A stretch of 64,000 nt of DNA from Marseilla massiliensis. GTDB lineage: Bacteria > Bacteroidota > Bacteroidia > Bacteroidales > Bacteroidaceae. The position numbers and the translations under genes were made by a program. Location of the stretch: contig NZ_JACJJL010000001.1 in assembly GCF_016899955.1 (NCBI RefSeq), forward strand, positions 1-64,000, given 5' to 3'. This document shows positions 42,401 through 52,474 of this stretch, in pieces (the stretch's first letter is position 1; each line of letters begins with the position of its first letter). A model generated the notes under the pieces. It did not search any database and was not told the DNA's origin. It saw nothing but the letters and a program-made list of their open reading frames with translations.

Positions 42401-43585
42401 TTAATAATTCAATCCGAAAGCCCAAAGAGGTATAACATTTGCATACCCGCTCTCGATGTCATCCTTTACGATATAACCTTCTTCGGCGTTTTCTATCTGC
42501 TTCTGCCCTTTCTTCCTTCCGCCAATCTCGAAAGTCTTGCCGTTTATCTCAAAGTCAGAAATGGACCAACCTGTAACGTCATTCATCACCCTCATCTGGT
42601 TCATGAAGAACGTCTCCCTTACGTTTCCTATGTCAGCATGTTCAGGCGAAAGGGCATATATAAGGTTGGTGTTGTCAAGATACAGTTTCTCCACCTTTCC
42701 CAAGCCGCGAATCCCTCCGGTAGAGTTCCTTAGCTGGGTTATCATTCCGGCACGTTCCATATAGACGAGGTAATCTGGGATGTCGTTCCTGCTTATTCCT
42801 GTTGCCTCGGCCAACCTTTGCATTACAGGCTTGAACGGAACGCTCTTTGATACAACCATCAAGAGGCTTTTCAGTTTCTTTCCCAAAGACACATTGGCTT
42901 GCAAATGTGTAGGGATGTCAACTTCCATTGTTTGGTTTATTACCTGAAGTAACTCCATTTCATATTCCTCATCCCGCCCGAATGGATAATACCCTTTACG
43001 AAGATAATCCTTAAACAAAGGCAAAGGATGTTTCACGTCGGGCAATACGGCTTTATTGCTCAATATCTCGTCAAGGCTGTATGTCGGAACATTTATGCCG
43101 TGAAACAAATTCAGGTACTCACGGAACGACAACCCTTGCATCTCGCAAATCGGGAACCTCCGGCTTAAGTCAGCCATACCCTTGTATATGTCAAGTATTG
43201 ACGACCCTGAGATGACTATCTGCAAATCCTCATAGCTGTCATAAATCTGCTTTACCTCCCTCGCCCAGCCATCATATTTGTGTATCTCGTCAATAAAAAG
43301 GTGCTTCCCTCCCATCTTGACGAAGTAATCGGCCAGGTCTACAAGTCTGTGTTCGGAAAAATATATGTGGTCTGCCGATACGTACAGAGTATCGGCCATA
43401 TCTAAGTTCAATTTAATATATTGCAGGAGCATTGTCGATTTGCCGACACCTCTCGGCCCTACAATTCCGAACGCCCTTCCGTCCCACTTTATCCTGTCGT
43501 ACTTGTATCTGAGGAAGTCTGTAGGGGCGCTTTTCAGCTTCCTGTTAAAAAATTCATATAACTGTTCCATTCGCTCCGTTTGCAT
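42401..43585 (-). CDS. AAA ATPase, DUF4143-type, second copy
   Basis: 394 aa. Walker A GPRGVGKSTM (about 44-53), Walker B HLFIDEIHKY (about 93-102), IVISGSSILDI, SFREYLNLF, then a winged-helix and restriction-nuclease-like C-terminus (INGKTFEIGGRKKGQKQIENA). Diverged from the 38457-39767 protein. Role unknown; start MQTERMEQL. Confidence 0.75.
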   Translation of the reverse strand: MQTERMEQLYEFFNRKLKSAPTDFLRYKYDRIKWDGRAFGIVGPRGVGKSTMLLQYIKLNLDMADTLYVSADHIYFSEHRLVDLADYFVKMGGKHLFIDEIHKYDGWAREVKQIYDSYEDLQIVISGSSILDIYKGMADLSRRFPICEMQGLSFREYLNLFHGINVPTYSLDEILSNKAVLPDVKHPLPLFKDYLRKGYYPFGRDEEYEMELLQVINQTMEVDIPTHLQANVSLGKKLKSLLMVVSKSVPFKPVMQRLAEATGISRNDIPDYLVYMERAGMITQLRNSTGGIRGLGKVEKLYLDNTNLIYALSPEHADIGNVRETFFMNQMRVMNDVTGWSISDFEINGKTFEIGGRKKGQKQIENAEEGYIVKDDIESGYANVIPLWAFGLNY

Positions 43586-44074
43586 CTAATCCAAGCACAA
43601 AGATAATGTTTTTGCATGAAATTAATGCAATGTTTTAGATATAATAGCAATAAAACGATGCAAATATAAAAAGAAACAATGATGAAGGGGGACTAATGTT
43701 GATGTTGTACTTCGTTGCGATGTTACGTGAAAAGCAACCAAGGAGAAACGGTATGTGCCTTATATGGGATTGACTACATGCTTTTATGTAAACGGCAAGC
43801 TAACCCTTCAGTGGAATTATTATGAGCGGCACGGCGATAGTTACAGTTTCAAATGGTATTCTTTCGGTATGCAAGACATGGCTTTTCGCCTTTTGAAAGA
43901 CAATCTTTCACATTATAAAAGGATGCCTCTTGCAAATTTACTGAGCGCAGGTGGAAACCGTAAGCACCACCCCACTGAAATACAATAAACAGTAAGCGTC
44001 CGCCACAAAGAGGCAAAAAATAATTCAGTCAACGGGCAAGCTAATCTCTAACCATAAATCTTCAATGCTCAGTT
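43586..44074. other. Gap with one doubtful small frame
   Basis: AT-rich gap between the ATPase and the five-gene operon. Apart from the short frame at 43764-43988 nothing is recognised. Confidence 0.35.
43764..43988 (+). CDS. Small hypothetical protein (doubtful)
   Basis: 74 codons from ATG at 43764: MGLTTCFYVNGKLTLQW, then HGDSYSFKWYSFGMQDMAF. Composition is protein-like but there is no family match or strong leader. It may be a fragment. Confidence 0.25.
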   Translation: MGLTTCFYVNGKLTLQWNYYERHGDSYSFKWYSFGMQDMAFRLLKDNLSHYKRMPLANLLSAGGNRKHHPTEIQ

Positions 44075-44731
44075 TTACTCTTTTAGAATGACCTTAATGC
44101 CAAGATGTAGAGCCTCTGATACCTTTTCTATAAACGTCTTTTTCGTCCTATTATTGCTATGGGTGATAAGTAACCATCCCCCGCCTAAATCTTTCTGGCT
44201 TTTTCCGTATTTTGTATCTCTTCGGTTTGATATTACAGGAACTTTATTAAACTTAAGATTATACTCTTCCACCACCTTGCGAACTTTTGCTACGCCAATC
44301 CTTTTTACAAATGCGAACAAGGTTTCCGCTGCGTTTCTTTCTGCTATTACGGTTCCATCAGGAAAGATTACTGACAAATCTTTAGCCGGTCCTCTTTCAA
44401 ACTTTTCGTCAGAATGGGGATTATGACTTTTATGCAACACTTCTGGGTCAAGCACAATTTCTTTTGCGTCCGTCAGTTCTGCGGTAAAGTTTCGTTTACG
44501 GCTAAGGTGAACGCTTAAAGGTTGTCCCGGCACATAATCTACGACTAATACCAATTCTCGCTTTACAGGTTGCAAGGCCGGTTCTATTGTTTTGCTCAAC
44601 ACGGGGAGTATTTCTTTCTTGATAATATCTTCCTCCAACTCGTTAGCCTTCTTTTCAAGATTCTCGTCTACGGGAAGCCCATCTTTACGCAGGGTTTCCA
44701 TTGCTTTATATAAATCTCTTAATCGTGACAT
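44075..44731 (-). CDS. Hypothetical last gene of the helicase-methylase operon
   Basis: 218 aa from MSRLRDLYKAMETL. Helical N-terminus (about 1-55). Central beta-rich part (LVLVVDYVPGQPLSVHLSRKRNF). The C-terminal part VPVISNRRDTKYGKSQKDLGGGWLLITHSNNRTKKTFIEKV looks like a compact alpha/beta domain with several basic residues. It starts 7 bp after the HEPN-like gene. Not recognised; its constant place in the operon suggests a specificity or effector subunit. Confidence 0.5.
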   Translation of the reverse strand: MSRLRDLYKAMETLRKDGLPVDENLEKKANELEEDIIKKEILPVLSKTIEPALQPVKRELVLVVDYVPGQPLSVHLSRKRNFTAELTDAKEIVLDPEVLHKSHNPHSDEKFERGPAKDLSVIFPDGTVIAERNAAETLFAFVKRIGVAKVRKVVEEYNLKFNKVPVISNRRDTKYGKSQKDLGGGWLLITHSNNRTKKTFIEKVSEALHLGIKVILKE

Positions 44732-44738
44732 AATACTA

Positions 44739-45701
44739 CTATTCTTTTGCAAAAAGCTCTTGTTCTAATTTGTTTATTTTCTCACTTATCAATCTCTGTT
44801 TGTCTTCTTTGCTTGAACACGAATAAACCTGAATATATTCACAGAGCAAAAAGCATATAACACTCGTGATAAAAGCTAATGGTCTTAGCTTATAATTGTC
44901 GAAAAGATATTTATTGGAGCGTTCAGAAGCATGAGATAATAAACCTCTATACTCAATCAACAAATATATAACGCTTTCAAAATTAACATCTTTATGTCTA
45001 ACTTTACACTCTTCCATCAACCATTTGTAATTCTCCACTTTAGAATCATTTTTTATCATAGAGATTGCAGACAAGACACACAGTTTTAATAATATTGATT
45101 TTTTAAAACTATTAATCACATCCTTTTTATGAAAATGTCCATCTGCAAAACAAAACTCAAGCATCATAAAGTAGTTTATGAATGCAAAATAGTAATTATC
45201 GTTATCGAAAAAAGTTTTTGCCTGCCTATAATAACTGAATGGTATATGTGCTTCTGGCAGCATCTTTCTAAACAAAATAAGATTTAATAGATTCCTATCT
45301 GATAAATATTTACTGGCTTTGTGCTTCTTCTTATTTCGTTTCAATGATGTTATTGGTATTGAACCCTTTTCTTCCTCAGTTTCATAGATCCATTTCACTT
45401 CCAACTCGTCAATATGGATTTTTGTTACTTCAAAATTAAATGCGCCCATAGCTTCTATATAATAAAGCCATTCCGCCATATCTTTATAGATTTCTGGCTT
45501 TGTAGCTTTTATATGAATTACGCCATCTTTTACATATAATTTCGGGGCATAATCCATATAATTTTTGACAGGTTTAGTAATACTAATAAAATATTTACCT
45601 TCCTTTTCAAATATTTCAAAATCATATTGATTACGTTTTGCTTCTACTTTACTTTTAAGTAAAAAGTGTCCCTCTATTTCAGCGCATAGTTGTAGTTTCA
45701 T
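44739..45701 (-). CDS. HEPN-like protein of the helicase-methylase operon
   Basis: 320 aa. Beta-rich N-terminal half (about 1-120) and all-helical C-terminal half (about 140-310) containing EYRGLLSHASE, an R-x4-H arrangement as in HEPN RNases. The start overlaps the methylase stop by 4 bp (translational coupling). Possible toxic RNase or DNA-binding subunit; family not certain. Confidence 0.5.
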   Translation of the reverse strand: MKLQLCAEIEGHFLLKSKVEAKRNQYDFEIFEKEGKYFISITKPVKNYMDYAPKLYVKDGVIHIKATKPEIYKDMAEWLYYIEAMGAFNFEVTKIHIDELEVKWIYETEEEKGSIPITSLKRNKKKHKASKYLSDRNLLNLILFRKMLPEAHIPFSYYRQAKTFFDNDNYYFAFINYFMMLEFCFADGHFHKKDVINSFKKSILLKLCVLSAISMIKNDSKVENYKWLMEECKVRHKDVNFESVIYLLIEYRGLLSHASERSNKYLFDNYKLRPLAFITSVICFLLCEYIQVYSCSSKEDKQRLISEKINKLEQELFAKE

Positions 45702-48700
45702 AAACTGCCTCCTTTTTCATATTCTTCATGGGTTATAGGTGTTTGAGGGTCAACGATTAAAACTTCATCATAGGTTAAGCCATAAAGATGATATACCAAT
45801 ATGTCAATTTTACGTTCTTCCAATGAAGTATCGGTATTTGGATCTGCTTCTTTGGCTGCTAGAATTATATTTACAAGATTTATGATCGGTTGTTGCTCTT
45901 CTTTGGTTGCTGGGGCAATAGGCAAATTACGAATATGGTCTGGATAAATATGATAATCTCCACCTCTTAAATCACGCAGAAGTATCGAAGCATATGAGGA
46001 GTTCATAATACCTAATATAAAACGTAAATCTACTTCTTTAGATAGATTTTCCATTTCTTTTCGATTATATCTACTAAACTTCTTCACGCTTGATAATATA
46101 CTTTTGTTATTAACTCCTTCTAAATCTTTCCATAATACAACGCCTGTTAATAAATGTGTGTGGATATAATAGTTGTCAAAATCCAATGTACACGCTAATT
46201 TACCAAGATAATTACAAAAAATCTTAGGATGATTATAAAACTCTTTAAAAGTTGGACGTACTAATTTTGATGGGCAACGAGAAGTATCCCATTCTACATA
46301 ATGAAACTTTTTTATATGATACTTTTCAATATCTTTACCCTCAATGAGTTTTCGGCAATGAATAGAATCTTCTGTTTCACTTAATAAATCCGCTTTAACA
46401 AATTCTCCTTTTGCTTTTTTTTCATCAGAATTTAAACGTAATCCATAACTTACATAACAATAATCACCTAGCACATTAAATTTGGGATGACGTGAGCCAA
46501 TCCGAATCTCTTGAGTAAGATTCCATACATAATTAACATTGTCCTGTATTAAGTTTTTATACTCTTTCACGAAAGATTGATGAATTGACTTTATGTCATC
46601 TATATGTGAAATAACAGTTTTTCCGCCTTTTCTTTTTCTTATGAATGGAATACAGTTGCTGACTGTTGCATTTTCAAATATTTTAGTTCCATTCAAGTCA
46701 ACAATTTCAAACATATCAAATGATGAAATTATCATCTTTCGTAAAATCTTTGCATATAATTGATTGGTTAGAGGATATGGAACAATCATGGTACATATGC
46801 CTTCTGGTTTGCACATATAACTCATGCCAAATTCAATAAACGGAACATATAAATCCCATTTTTGATATAAAGATTTAAACCTTTTGGAATCGGTAATAGC
46901 TTTACGCTGTTTTGCGAGTTGTGCATCTACTACCTGCGCAGGTGCACTTATATACGGTGGATTCCCGATTACAATATCAAATCCTTCCTTGACATCGAAC
47001 ATCCATTCAGGGTCAAAGAAAGGCGAAGATGCATTTTGGTCGAACATATCCCAAGATGCCAACTGTTGTGCTTCAGCATTGCCAACAGCGCCACAATCCT
47101 CTAACATATCTGCGATTTCAAGACGTAGATTATTTACAATCTGACGATACTTGCGCTTGGTGCGTACTGTTTTTGCTCCGAAGATTTTGTGTTTGGCAAT
47201 TTTCAGTTCTTCCTTCTTTGCACGAATTGCATCAGTATCAAACAGCGTCGCATCGTTCTTATTCAAGCCTATCAATGTGTTGGCTGCCACAAACTTCGCC
47301 TCAAGGTTCGGGAGCGGACGAATACCGAAGTTTTCAACTGGATTATTGTTTGATTTCTGGTCAACGACTAAGGAAATGAAGAAACGCAATTTACTAATCT
47401 GGATGGCGATAGGCTGAATATCAACGCCATAGATGCAATTTTCTATCAGGTAAAGTTTACGGGCATAATCGGGACGGTTGACACTCTCGTCAAAGCTCCG
47501 CTCAATATCGGTGATGAGTTCGTGTCGTTCTTCAGAAGAAGCAGTACGATAGGCTTCAGACGTTTCATTGATAGCCTTGTTGAGCATCATATCTTTCCAT
47601 TGAGTGTTGTCCGGGTCAATGCGGCTGAGGATATGCACCATCTGTTGCAGCATACCCATAGGAAAAGCACCCGAGCCACAAGCGGGGTCAAGAACCTTGC
47701 AGTTATAAAGCGACAGCATAATCTGTTTCCGCTGTTCATCGGTCAAGTCCACCTCGTCGTCTGTATATTGCATCAGTTGACGGAATTGAGGTTCAAGCTC
47801 TTCGCCTACAGTCCGCTTCAAATGCGCAACAAGGCTTTCGTCAACCATATATTGCACAATCTCGCGAGGCGTGTAGAACGACCCTGTCTGCTTGCGGGCT
47901 GTAGTTTGCGTTTCGGGATTATATGAAGCTAATAGGTTCTCGAACACCTTACCCAACAGCTCAGGGTCAAGCGAAACCTCTTGGTCAAACGGAGTATTCT
48001 CTTCGACGGTAAAGTTATAGCGCTTCAGAATGTCGATAATGCCACGGGCGGAAACCTTCTTCTTTTTCTTGTCGCCATACCATTCCGACAGGTCAATGTT
48101 CTTGCCGACTTCCTCCCCGAAGAAAAGATAATCAGGAACTACCAATGACTTCTTTACGGCTTCACGGTCGCTGAAGCCATCGTAATATATGTCTTTATCC
48201 TTCTCGTCCAAGCAATCAAACAAACCTCCATTCAAGAAAGGAACGGTCTTGTTCGCCAAATCGACAAACAACTGAGGATTCTTGAAATATGATTCATAAC
48301 GCATTAGTTTGTTATTGTCGTAATCTCCACGCCCATTCCTGAAATGCCGCTCTGACAAATCAGTACTACCTTCAGGCGTAATCGGGCTATTCAGCATTGC
48401 AAAAAACAGGTTTTGCAAAATGGCTTTATAATACCTGCTTTCATTTGATTTATAAAACAAATCAACTTTAACATGAGGATTAAAGTCCTTAATCAGATTA
48501 TCGGCAATATACTTCTCGTCGAAGAACTCATCAGGTATAAGATGGCGCTGCTTCAAAAACCACACGAAAATCAAACGGGTAATCAGACGGATTGCGCTCT
48601 CGTTGTTATACTTGTCATCATCCGTCTTGTCATTAAGGTCATTAGGAAAGCGTATGATTTTAATAGCCCAAGCATACCAGTCACTAAGTTCTTGATAGAA

Positions 48701-49210
48701 TTCTTTTGTAAGAACCTCAACAGAGAAGCGGCTACGCAAATCTTCCGGGCTAACGACACGTCCTTTCTCATTCAGATACTTATTCGGAGTGTAATAAGCG
48801 ATACCTTTTCCCAAGAAATAACTATATCTACGTGGATTGCTGTAATTCCGGGTTATACGCGCTGAGTCCTCTTTCGCTTTGAGTGTAATCTCTATTAGCG
48901 AAAAACGATAATTGTCATTGTTGTCTTCAGGAACAAATACGACTAACGCCCTATCCTCCATTTCATCGGCAAGCATACGGAAAGCTTCTTTTGAAAGAGA
49001 AACTCTTGCATCATGCTTTGATTTATGTCTGACCTCATAAACAACCAAATCAAGCAATGCCGAAGCACCTAACTTTACAGCTTGAGTGCTATATTTCATT
49101 TTTGTCCTAAACGACACTGGGGTTGACTCCGGAATAAAATCATTCGGTAGAAAACTGTTATACAGGAAGTTCGCAAACTCCTGACGGTTGTATGCTTTAT
49201 TGAATTCCAT
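45698..49210 (-). CDS. Eco57I-type restriction-modification methylase
   Basis: 1,170 aa. N-terminal domain with LDLVVYEVRHKSKHDARVSL (about 60-80), possibly a remnant or variant PD-(D/E)XK region. N6-adenine methylase core: TGSFYTPREIVQYMV (about 440), VLDPACGSGAFPMGML (SAM motif I, about 505-520), IYGVDIQPIAIQISKLR, and the catalytic FDIVIGNPPYISAP (about 740-753). A TRD-like C-terminus follows (about 890-1140, SYASILLRDLRGGDYHIYPDHIRNLPI). Size is like type IIG/ISP enzymes. Operon position after a PLD-helicase suggests a multi-subunit restriction or modification-dependent exclusion system. Confidence 0.85.
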   Translation of the reverse strand: MEFNKAYNRQEFANFLYNSFLPNDFIPESTPVSFRTKMKYSTQAVKLGASALLDLVVYEVRHKSKHDARVSLSKEAFRMLADEMEDRALVVFVPEDNNDNYRFSLIEITLKAKEDSARITRNYSNPRRYSYFLGKGIAYYTPNKYLNEKGRVVSPEDLRSRFSVEVLTKEFYQELSDWYAWAIKIIRFPNDLNDKTDDDKYNNESAIRLITRLIFVWFLKQRHLIPDEFFDEKYIADNLIKDFNPHVKVDLFYKSNESRYYKAILQNLFFAMLNSPITPEGSTDLSERHFRNGRGDYDNNKLMRYESYFKNPQLFVDLANKTVPFLNGGLFDCLDEKDKDIYYDGFSDREAVKKSLVVPDYLFFGEEVGKNIDLSEWYGDKKKKKVSARGIIDILKRYNFTVEENTPFDQEVSLDPELLGKVFENLLASYNPETQTTARKQTGSFYTPREIVQYMVDESLVAHLKRTVGEELEPQFRQLMQYTDDEVDLTDEQRKQIMLSLYNCKVLDPACGSGAFPMGMLQQMVHILSRIDPDNTQWKDMMLNKAINETSEAYRTASSEERHELITDIERSFDESVNRPDYARKLYLIENCIYGVDIQPIAIQISKLRFFISLVVDQKSNNNPVENFGIRPLPNLEAKFVAANTLIGLNKNDATLFDTDAIRAKKEELKIAKHKIFGAKTVRTKRKYRQIVNNLRLEIADMLEDCGAVGNAEAQQLASWDMFDQNASSPFFDPEWMFDVKEGFDIVIGNPPYISAPAQVVDAQLAKQRKAITDSKRFKSLYQKWDLYVPFIEFGMSYMCKPEGICTMIVPYPLTNQLYAKILRKMIISSFDMFEIVDLNGTKIFENATVSNCIPFIRKRKGGKTVISHIDDIKSIHQSFVKEYKNLIQDNVNYVWNLTQEIRIGSRHPKFNVLGDYCYVSYGLRLNSDEKKAKGEFVKADLLSETEDSIHCRKLIEGKDIEKYHIKKFHYVEWDTSRCPSKLVRPTFKEFYNHPKIFCNYLGKLACTLDFDNYYIHTHLLTGVVLWKDLEGVNNKSILSSVKKFSRYNRKEMENLSKEVDLRFILGIMNSSYASILLRDLRGGDYHIYPDHIRNLPIAPATKEEQQPIINLVNIILAAKEADPNTDTSLEERKIDILVYHLYGLTYDEVLIVDPQTPITHEEYEKGGSL

Positions 49211-49222
49211 GATTATTTTCGT

Positions 49223-52200
49223 TTATTGTAGTTCTTCACTTAAAATCAAAGTCTCTTCACTGTCATCCGCCTTGTTCTGCATATTGATGATGCGCGTTAA
49301 GTATTCGACAGAAATTTTCAAAGGTAATTTTGCAGCGTCCTTTGGTGCCAATTGGTTTATGTATCTTGTCTCATAACCAGACAAAGCATCGGCCTTAATG
49401 ACTTGCATTAAATCAGCCAAGTAGTCTTTTGGCAATAGTTGATTCTTCATCAGTATTTTTATTTTATCTGATGCGTTTATAAGTTCTTTTTCATTGCGGC
49501 TTGTTACATCGTTACAGAACAAGGATGCTTTCACTCTTTGGTAAACCATGTCAAAATCATGACTTAAATCAACCGGTTGCTCATCCCTTTCAGCTTCAAA
49601 AAGGGAAATGGCTTCTTCTGCTGAAATCATTGCAGGCGCATTTGCCGTATTGCCTATCTTGAAGACGAAATCATTGCCTTTACGACCAAACATCAATACA
49701 CCTTTTTGGCTATTCTCCACACTGCGTGCTGTCCTTGCACGATGTGGTAGTTCCATTGCCTTGTCATAAGCCTCTGTACCTTTCAGGCTATTCAATAATT
49801 TACGGTAAGGGGTATCCCATGATGCTTCCTCACTCCGGGAAAATTCTTTGCGGTAGCGTTCCTTGAAATAAGCCTGAAGCTCTTCTTCTTTGGTAAGGGC
49901 TTTCGTATCTTCTCCCATGACAGCATGAATCATGGCCATTTTTAGCGTAGAGATTTCTTTAGTTCTCGTTTCTGCTTCACCTACATCTGTAGGGAAATAA
50001 TTATAGATGTAAAGTTTGTCAAAAACCTTTTTATTGATACGGTTAATACGGCCTATTCGCTGGATGACACGAGTCGGATTATACGGTATGTCGTAATTGA
50101 ATATTGCTCCGGCACGGTGTAGGTTGTATCCTTCCGATATGGCATCAGTTGCTACCAAGATATGAAACTCATTCTTTTGCAATGACGATTTCAGCCCGGC
50201 GTCAAAATTAGCACGAATACAGTCTTTATTTGCAGACGTTGCATCGGCTGAAGTATATTTCATGACTGGAAGTCCGGCGTCAACGAGTGCTTTACCCAAA
50301 TAATTTACGGTGTCGGCAAACTCAGAGAACACAACCAATTTCCTATTTGGCTCGTCCTTCATCTGCTTACGGATGATGCGAATGAATGAATCCAGTTTAG
50401 GGTCTTCCTTGATAGTATTGTCTTTCCCGAACCATTGTTCACGCAAGTTTTTCAGCAACTGGATATCTGCTTTAACATCTGTAACAAAATCATCTTTGAC
50501 ATACTTCATGTCTATCTCAAAGAATCCTTTGGCTTCATATTTTTCGAAAAGTTCCTCGATTTCCTGCATCCCATCTTCGCTTGACTCATAGAAGGCATCA
50601 ACATCAGGAAGATTTCCTTTCTTGAAAACAGGAATCTTATTCCGTTTGCCAATCCATTTCAGCATATGCTCAGATGACCGAATCATATATTCCAATGACG
50701 CTTGAAAAGCTGCCACCGAACTTTCAAAACGCGCTACCAACAGATGGCGCATGAAACTTGAAATATTTGTTTGCCGCCCAATTAAAAGGTTAAACTTAAC
50801 GCCCGTCTTGGCTTCAAGTTCTTTTGCAAGTTCTTCTTTAAGGTACTCATGAATATAAAGAGCCGGAGAATACCTGGCAGCCTTAAAGCGGTAAACGGCA
50901 TCGTTGCCTCCTTCTGATTTACTGATTCTGTCAAGGGTTGAAAGATACAATTCTTTAAATCCACTCAAATCGTATTCAAGCTCCTCCGGGTCATCTGGCA
51001 ACACCAACTGAATGTCCTGTTGTTTTAAATCATTTGCATATTCTGGTATTTCTTGCAAATCCAAACGGGAACGACGCACAACCAAGGGACTAATGATTGA
51101 GCGGATTTTCTTTGCTATGTCATTAACCTCTGTCTTAACGTCTTCTTCTGTCGCTTTTCCTTCTCTTTGTTCTTCACGCAGTGTCCTGTATTTATTTATC
51201 AGGTCCTTGAATGAAGCTCCAAGGTTTTCAACTGTTTTAAGTGTCGAATGAGAAGGTATTTGGAATAATTTAATCAATGCATAAATATCGGCCGGCTGAT
51301 TATTAAACGGAGTTGCCGTCAACAATAAGACCTTATTACCGGAACACAAGTTATGCAACAAAGCATAATCCTGCGTATATTCATTACGGAAACGATGGGC
51401 TTCGTCTATGATTATCAAAAACTGTTCCCCGTCTTTGGCTAATTCCTGATAATGCGAAACAGCGTCTTCAATTTTCCCGGCACTAAATACTGTAGCGGTA
51501 AAGCCAAATTCATCCCGATAACTTTCCCATTGCTTGTAAAGGTGCGGAGGGCACACAATGATAGTCCGCAACCTTAAATTACGTGCAATGGTTGAAGCTA
51601 TCACACTCTTTCCCAAACCTACCACATCTGCTATGATAGCTCCGTTGTGGTTGTTTAAGGCATTCAGGGCCATTTGCACTGCATCAGTCTGATACCTTAA
51701 GTTGGAATATTTCCCTTCTGTTATATCATAAGGAGTCAATATGTTATCTGATGAGGGAATGTTGAAATATTCCTTGAGAACCCTGACATACATTAGGTAA
51801 GGAGAATAAATCTTGTCATACCATATGTGAGCCATCACTTTTGTATTCCATTCATCTAAATTATCTTTATCAACAACAGCCACAGACGTATCCCATAATT
51901 CATCAAAAATTCTTATGCCCTCCTCGTAATCTTGCTTATCATTGAAACGGGCATTCAATTCCAAACGTCCTTTTAATCCCTGATAGGAGAGATTGCTTGA
52001 CCCTGTAATCAACACTCCGGGCAATTCACCGTCTTCATTCATCATGTTGTTATAAGCAAACAGGTACATTTTGGAATGGCAAGGCTCAAGTGTCTTTCGA
52101 ATTTCAAGTGTGCCATCCAAGATTTTTCCATAAAACATTTTGAATTGCTCCAGTTTTTCTGCGGTATCCAAGAAATCTGAATCATTAAACAGCCTGACAA

Positions 52201-52471
52201 ATTGTTTATAATATTCTTCCTTAATGGCGTTTCGGGATACAAATTTACTTCTGATTGCTTCAACTTCACGTATATAGTTGGTTATATGTAAATCGGCATC
52301 CAAGCCGACCAATATTCTTATTTGTTTGTCTTTCAACTTTTCAGACAATTGCATATAGCCTGAAAAATAAAAATAACCGACCAATATGTCAACAGCATCT
52401 GTTTTTGGCAAAATGCCATTGATTATATCGGATAAGAATTTTTCTTTATTTGTTATAAAACTACTGCTCAT
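49223..52471 (-). CDS. PLD-domain SNF2-like helicase
   Basis: 1,082 aa. A PLD-like N-terminus (about 1-190; VDILVGYFYFSGYMQLSEKL, HSKMYLFAYN, LITGSSNLSYQGL, i.e. one HxK motif). SF2 helicase: VVGLGKSVIAS (Walker A, about 277-287), IIDEAHRFRN (about 348), LLLTATPFNNQ, VVFSEFADTVNYL (about 720), ATDAISEGYNLHRA, and RVIQRIGRINRINK (motif VI). The PLD part may cut phosphodiesters while the helicase translocates. 3 bp after the AlbA_2 gene, 12 bp before the methylase. Confidence 0.85.
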   Translation of the reverse strand: MSSSFITNKEKFLSDIINGILPKTDAVDILVGYFYFSGYMQLSEKLKDKQIRILVGLDADLHITNYIREVEAIRSKFVSRNAIKEEYYKQFVRLFNDSDFLDTAEKLEQFKMFYGKILDGTLEIRKTLEPCHSKMYLFAYNNMMNEDGELPGVLITGSSNLSYQGLKGRLELNARFNDKQDYEEGIRIFDELWDTSVAVVDKDNLDEWNTKVMAHIWYDKIYSPYLMYVRVLKEYFNIPSSDNILTPYDITEGKYSNLRYQTDAVQMALNALNNHNGAIIADVVGLGKSVIASTIARNLRLRTIIVCPPHLYKQWESYRDEFGFTATVFSAGKIEDAVSHYQELAKDGEQFLIIIDEAHRFRNEYTQDYALLHNLCSGNKVLLLTATPFNNQPADIYALIKLFQIPSHSTLKTVENLGASFKDLINKYRTLREEQREGKATEEDVKTEVNDIAKKIRSIISPLVVRRSRLDLQEIPEYANDLKQQDIQLVLPDDPEELEYDLSGFKELYLSTLDRISKSEGGNDAVYRFKAARYSPALYIHEYLKEELAKELEAKTGVKFNLLIGRQTNISSFMRHLLVARFESSVAAFQASLEYMIRSSEHMLKWIGKRNKIPVFKKGNLPDVDAFYESSEDGMQEIEELFEKYEAKGFFEIDMKYVKDDFVTDVKADIQLLKNLREQWFGKDNTIKEDPKLDSFIRIIRKQMKDEPNRKLVVFSEFADTVNYLGKALVDAGLPVMKYTSADATSANKDCIRANFDAGLKSSLQKNEFHILVATDAISEGYNLHRAGAIFNYDIPYNPTRVIQRIGRINRINKKVFDKLYIYNYFPTDVGEAETRTKEISTLKMAMIHAVMGEDTKALTKEEELQAYFKERYRKEFSRSEEASWDTPYRKLLNSLKGTEAYDKAMELPHRARTARSVENSQKGVLMFGRKGNDFVFKIGNTANAPAMISAEEAISLFEAERDEQPVDLSHDFDMVYQRVKASLFCNDVTSRNEKELINASDKIKILMKNQLLPKDYLADLMQVIKADALSGYETRYINQLAPKDAAKLPLKISVEYLTRIINMQNKADDSEETLILSEELQ

Positions 52472-52474
52472 AAT

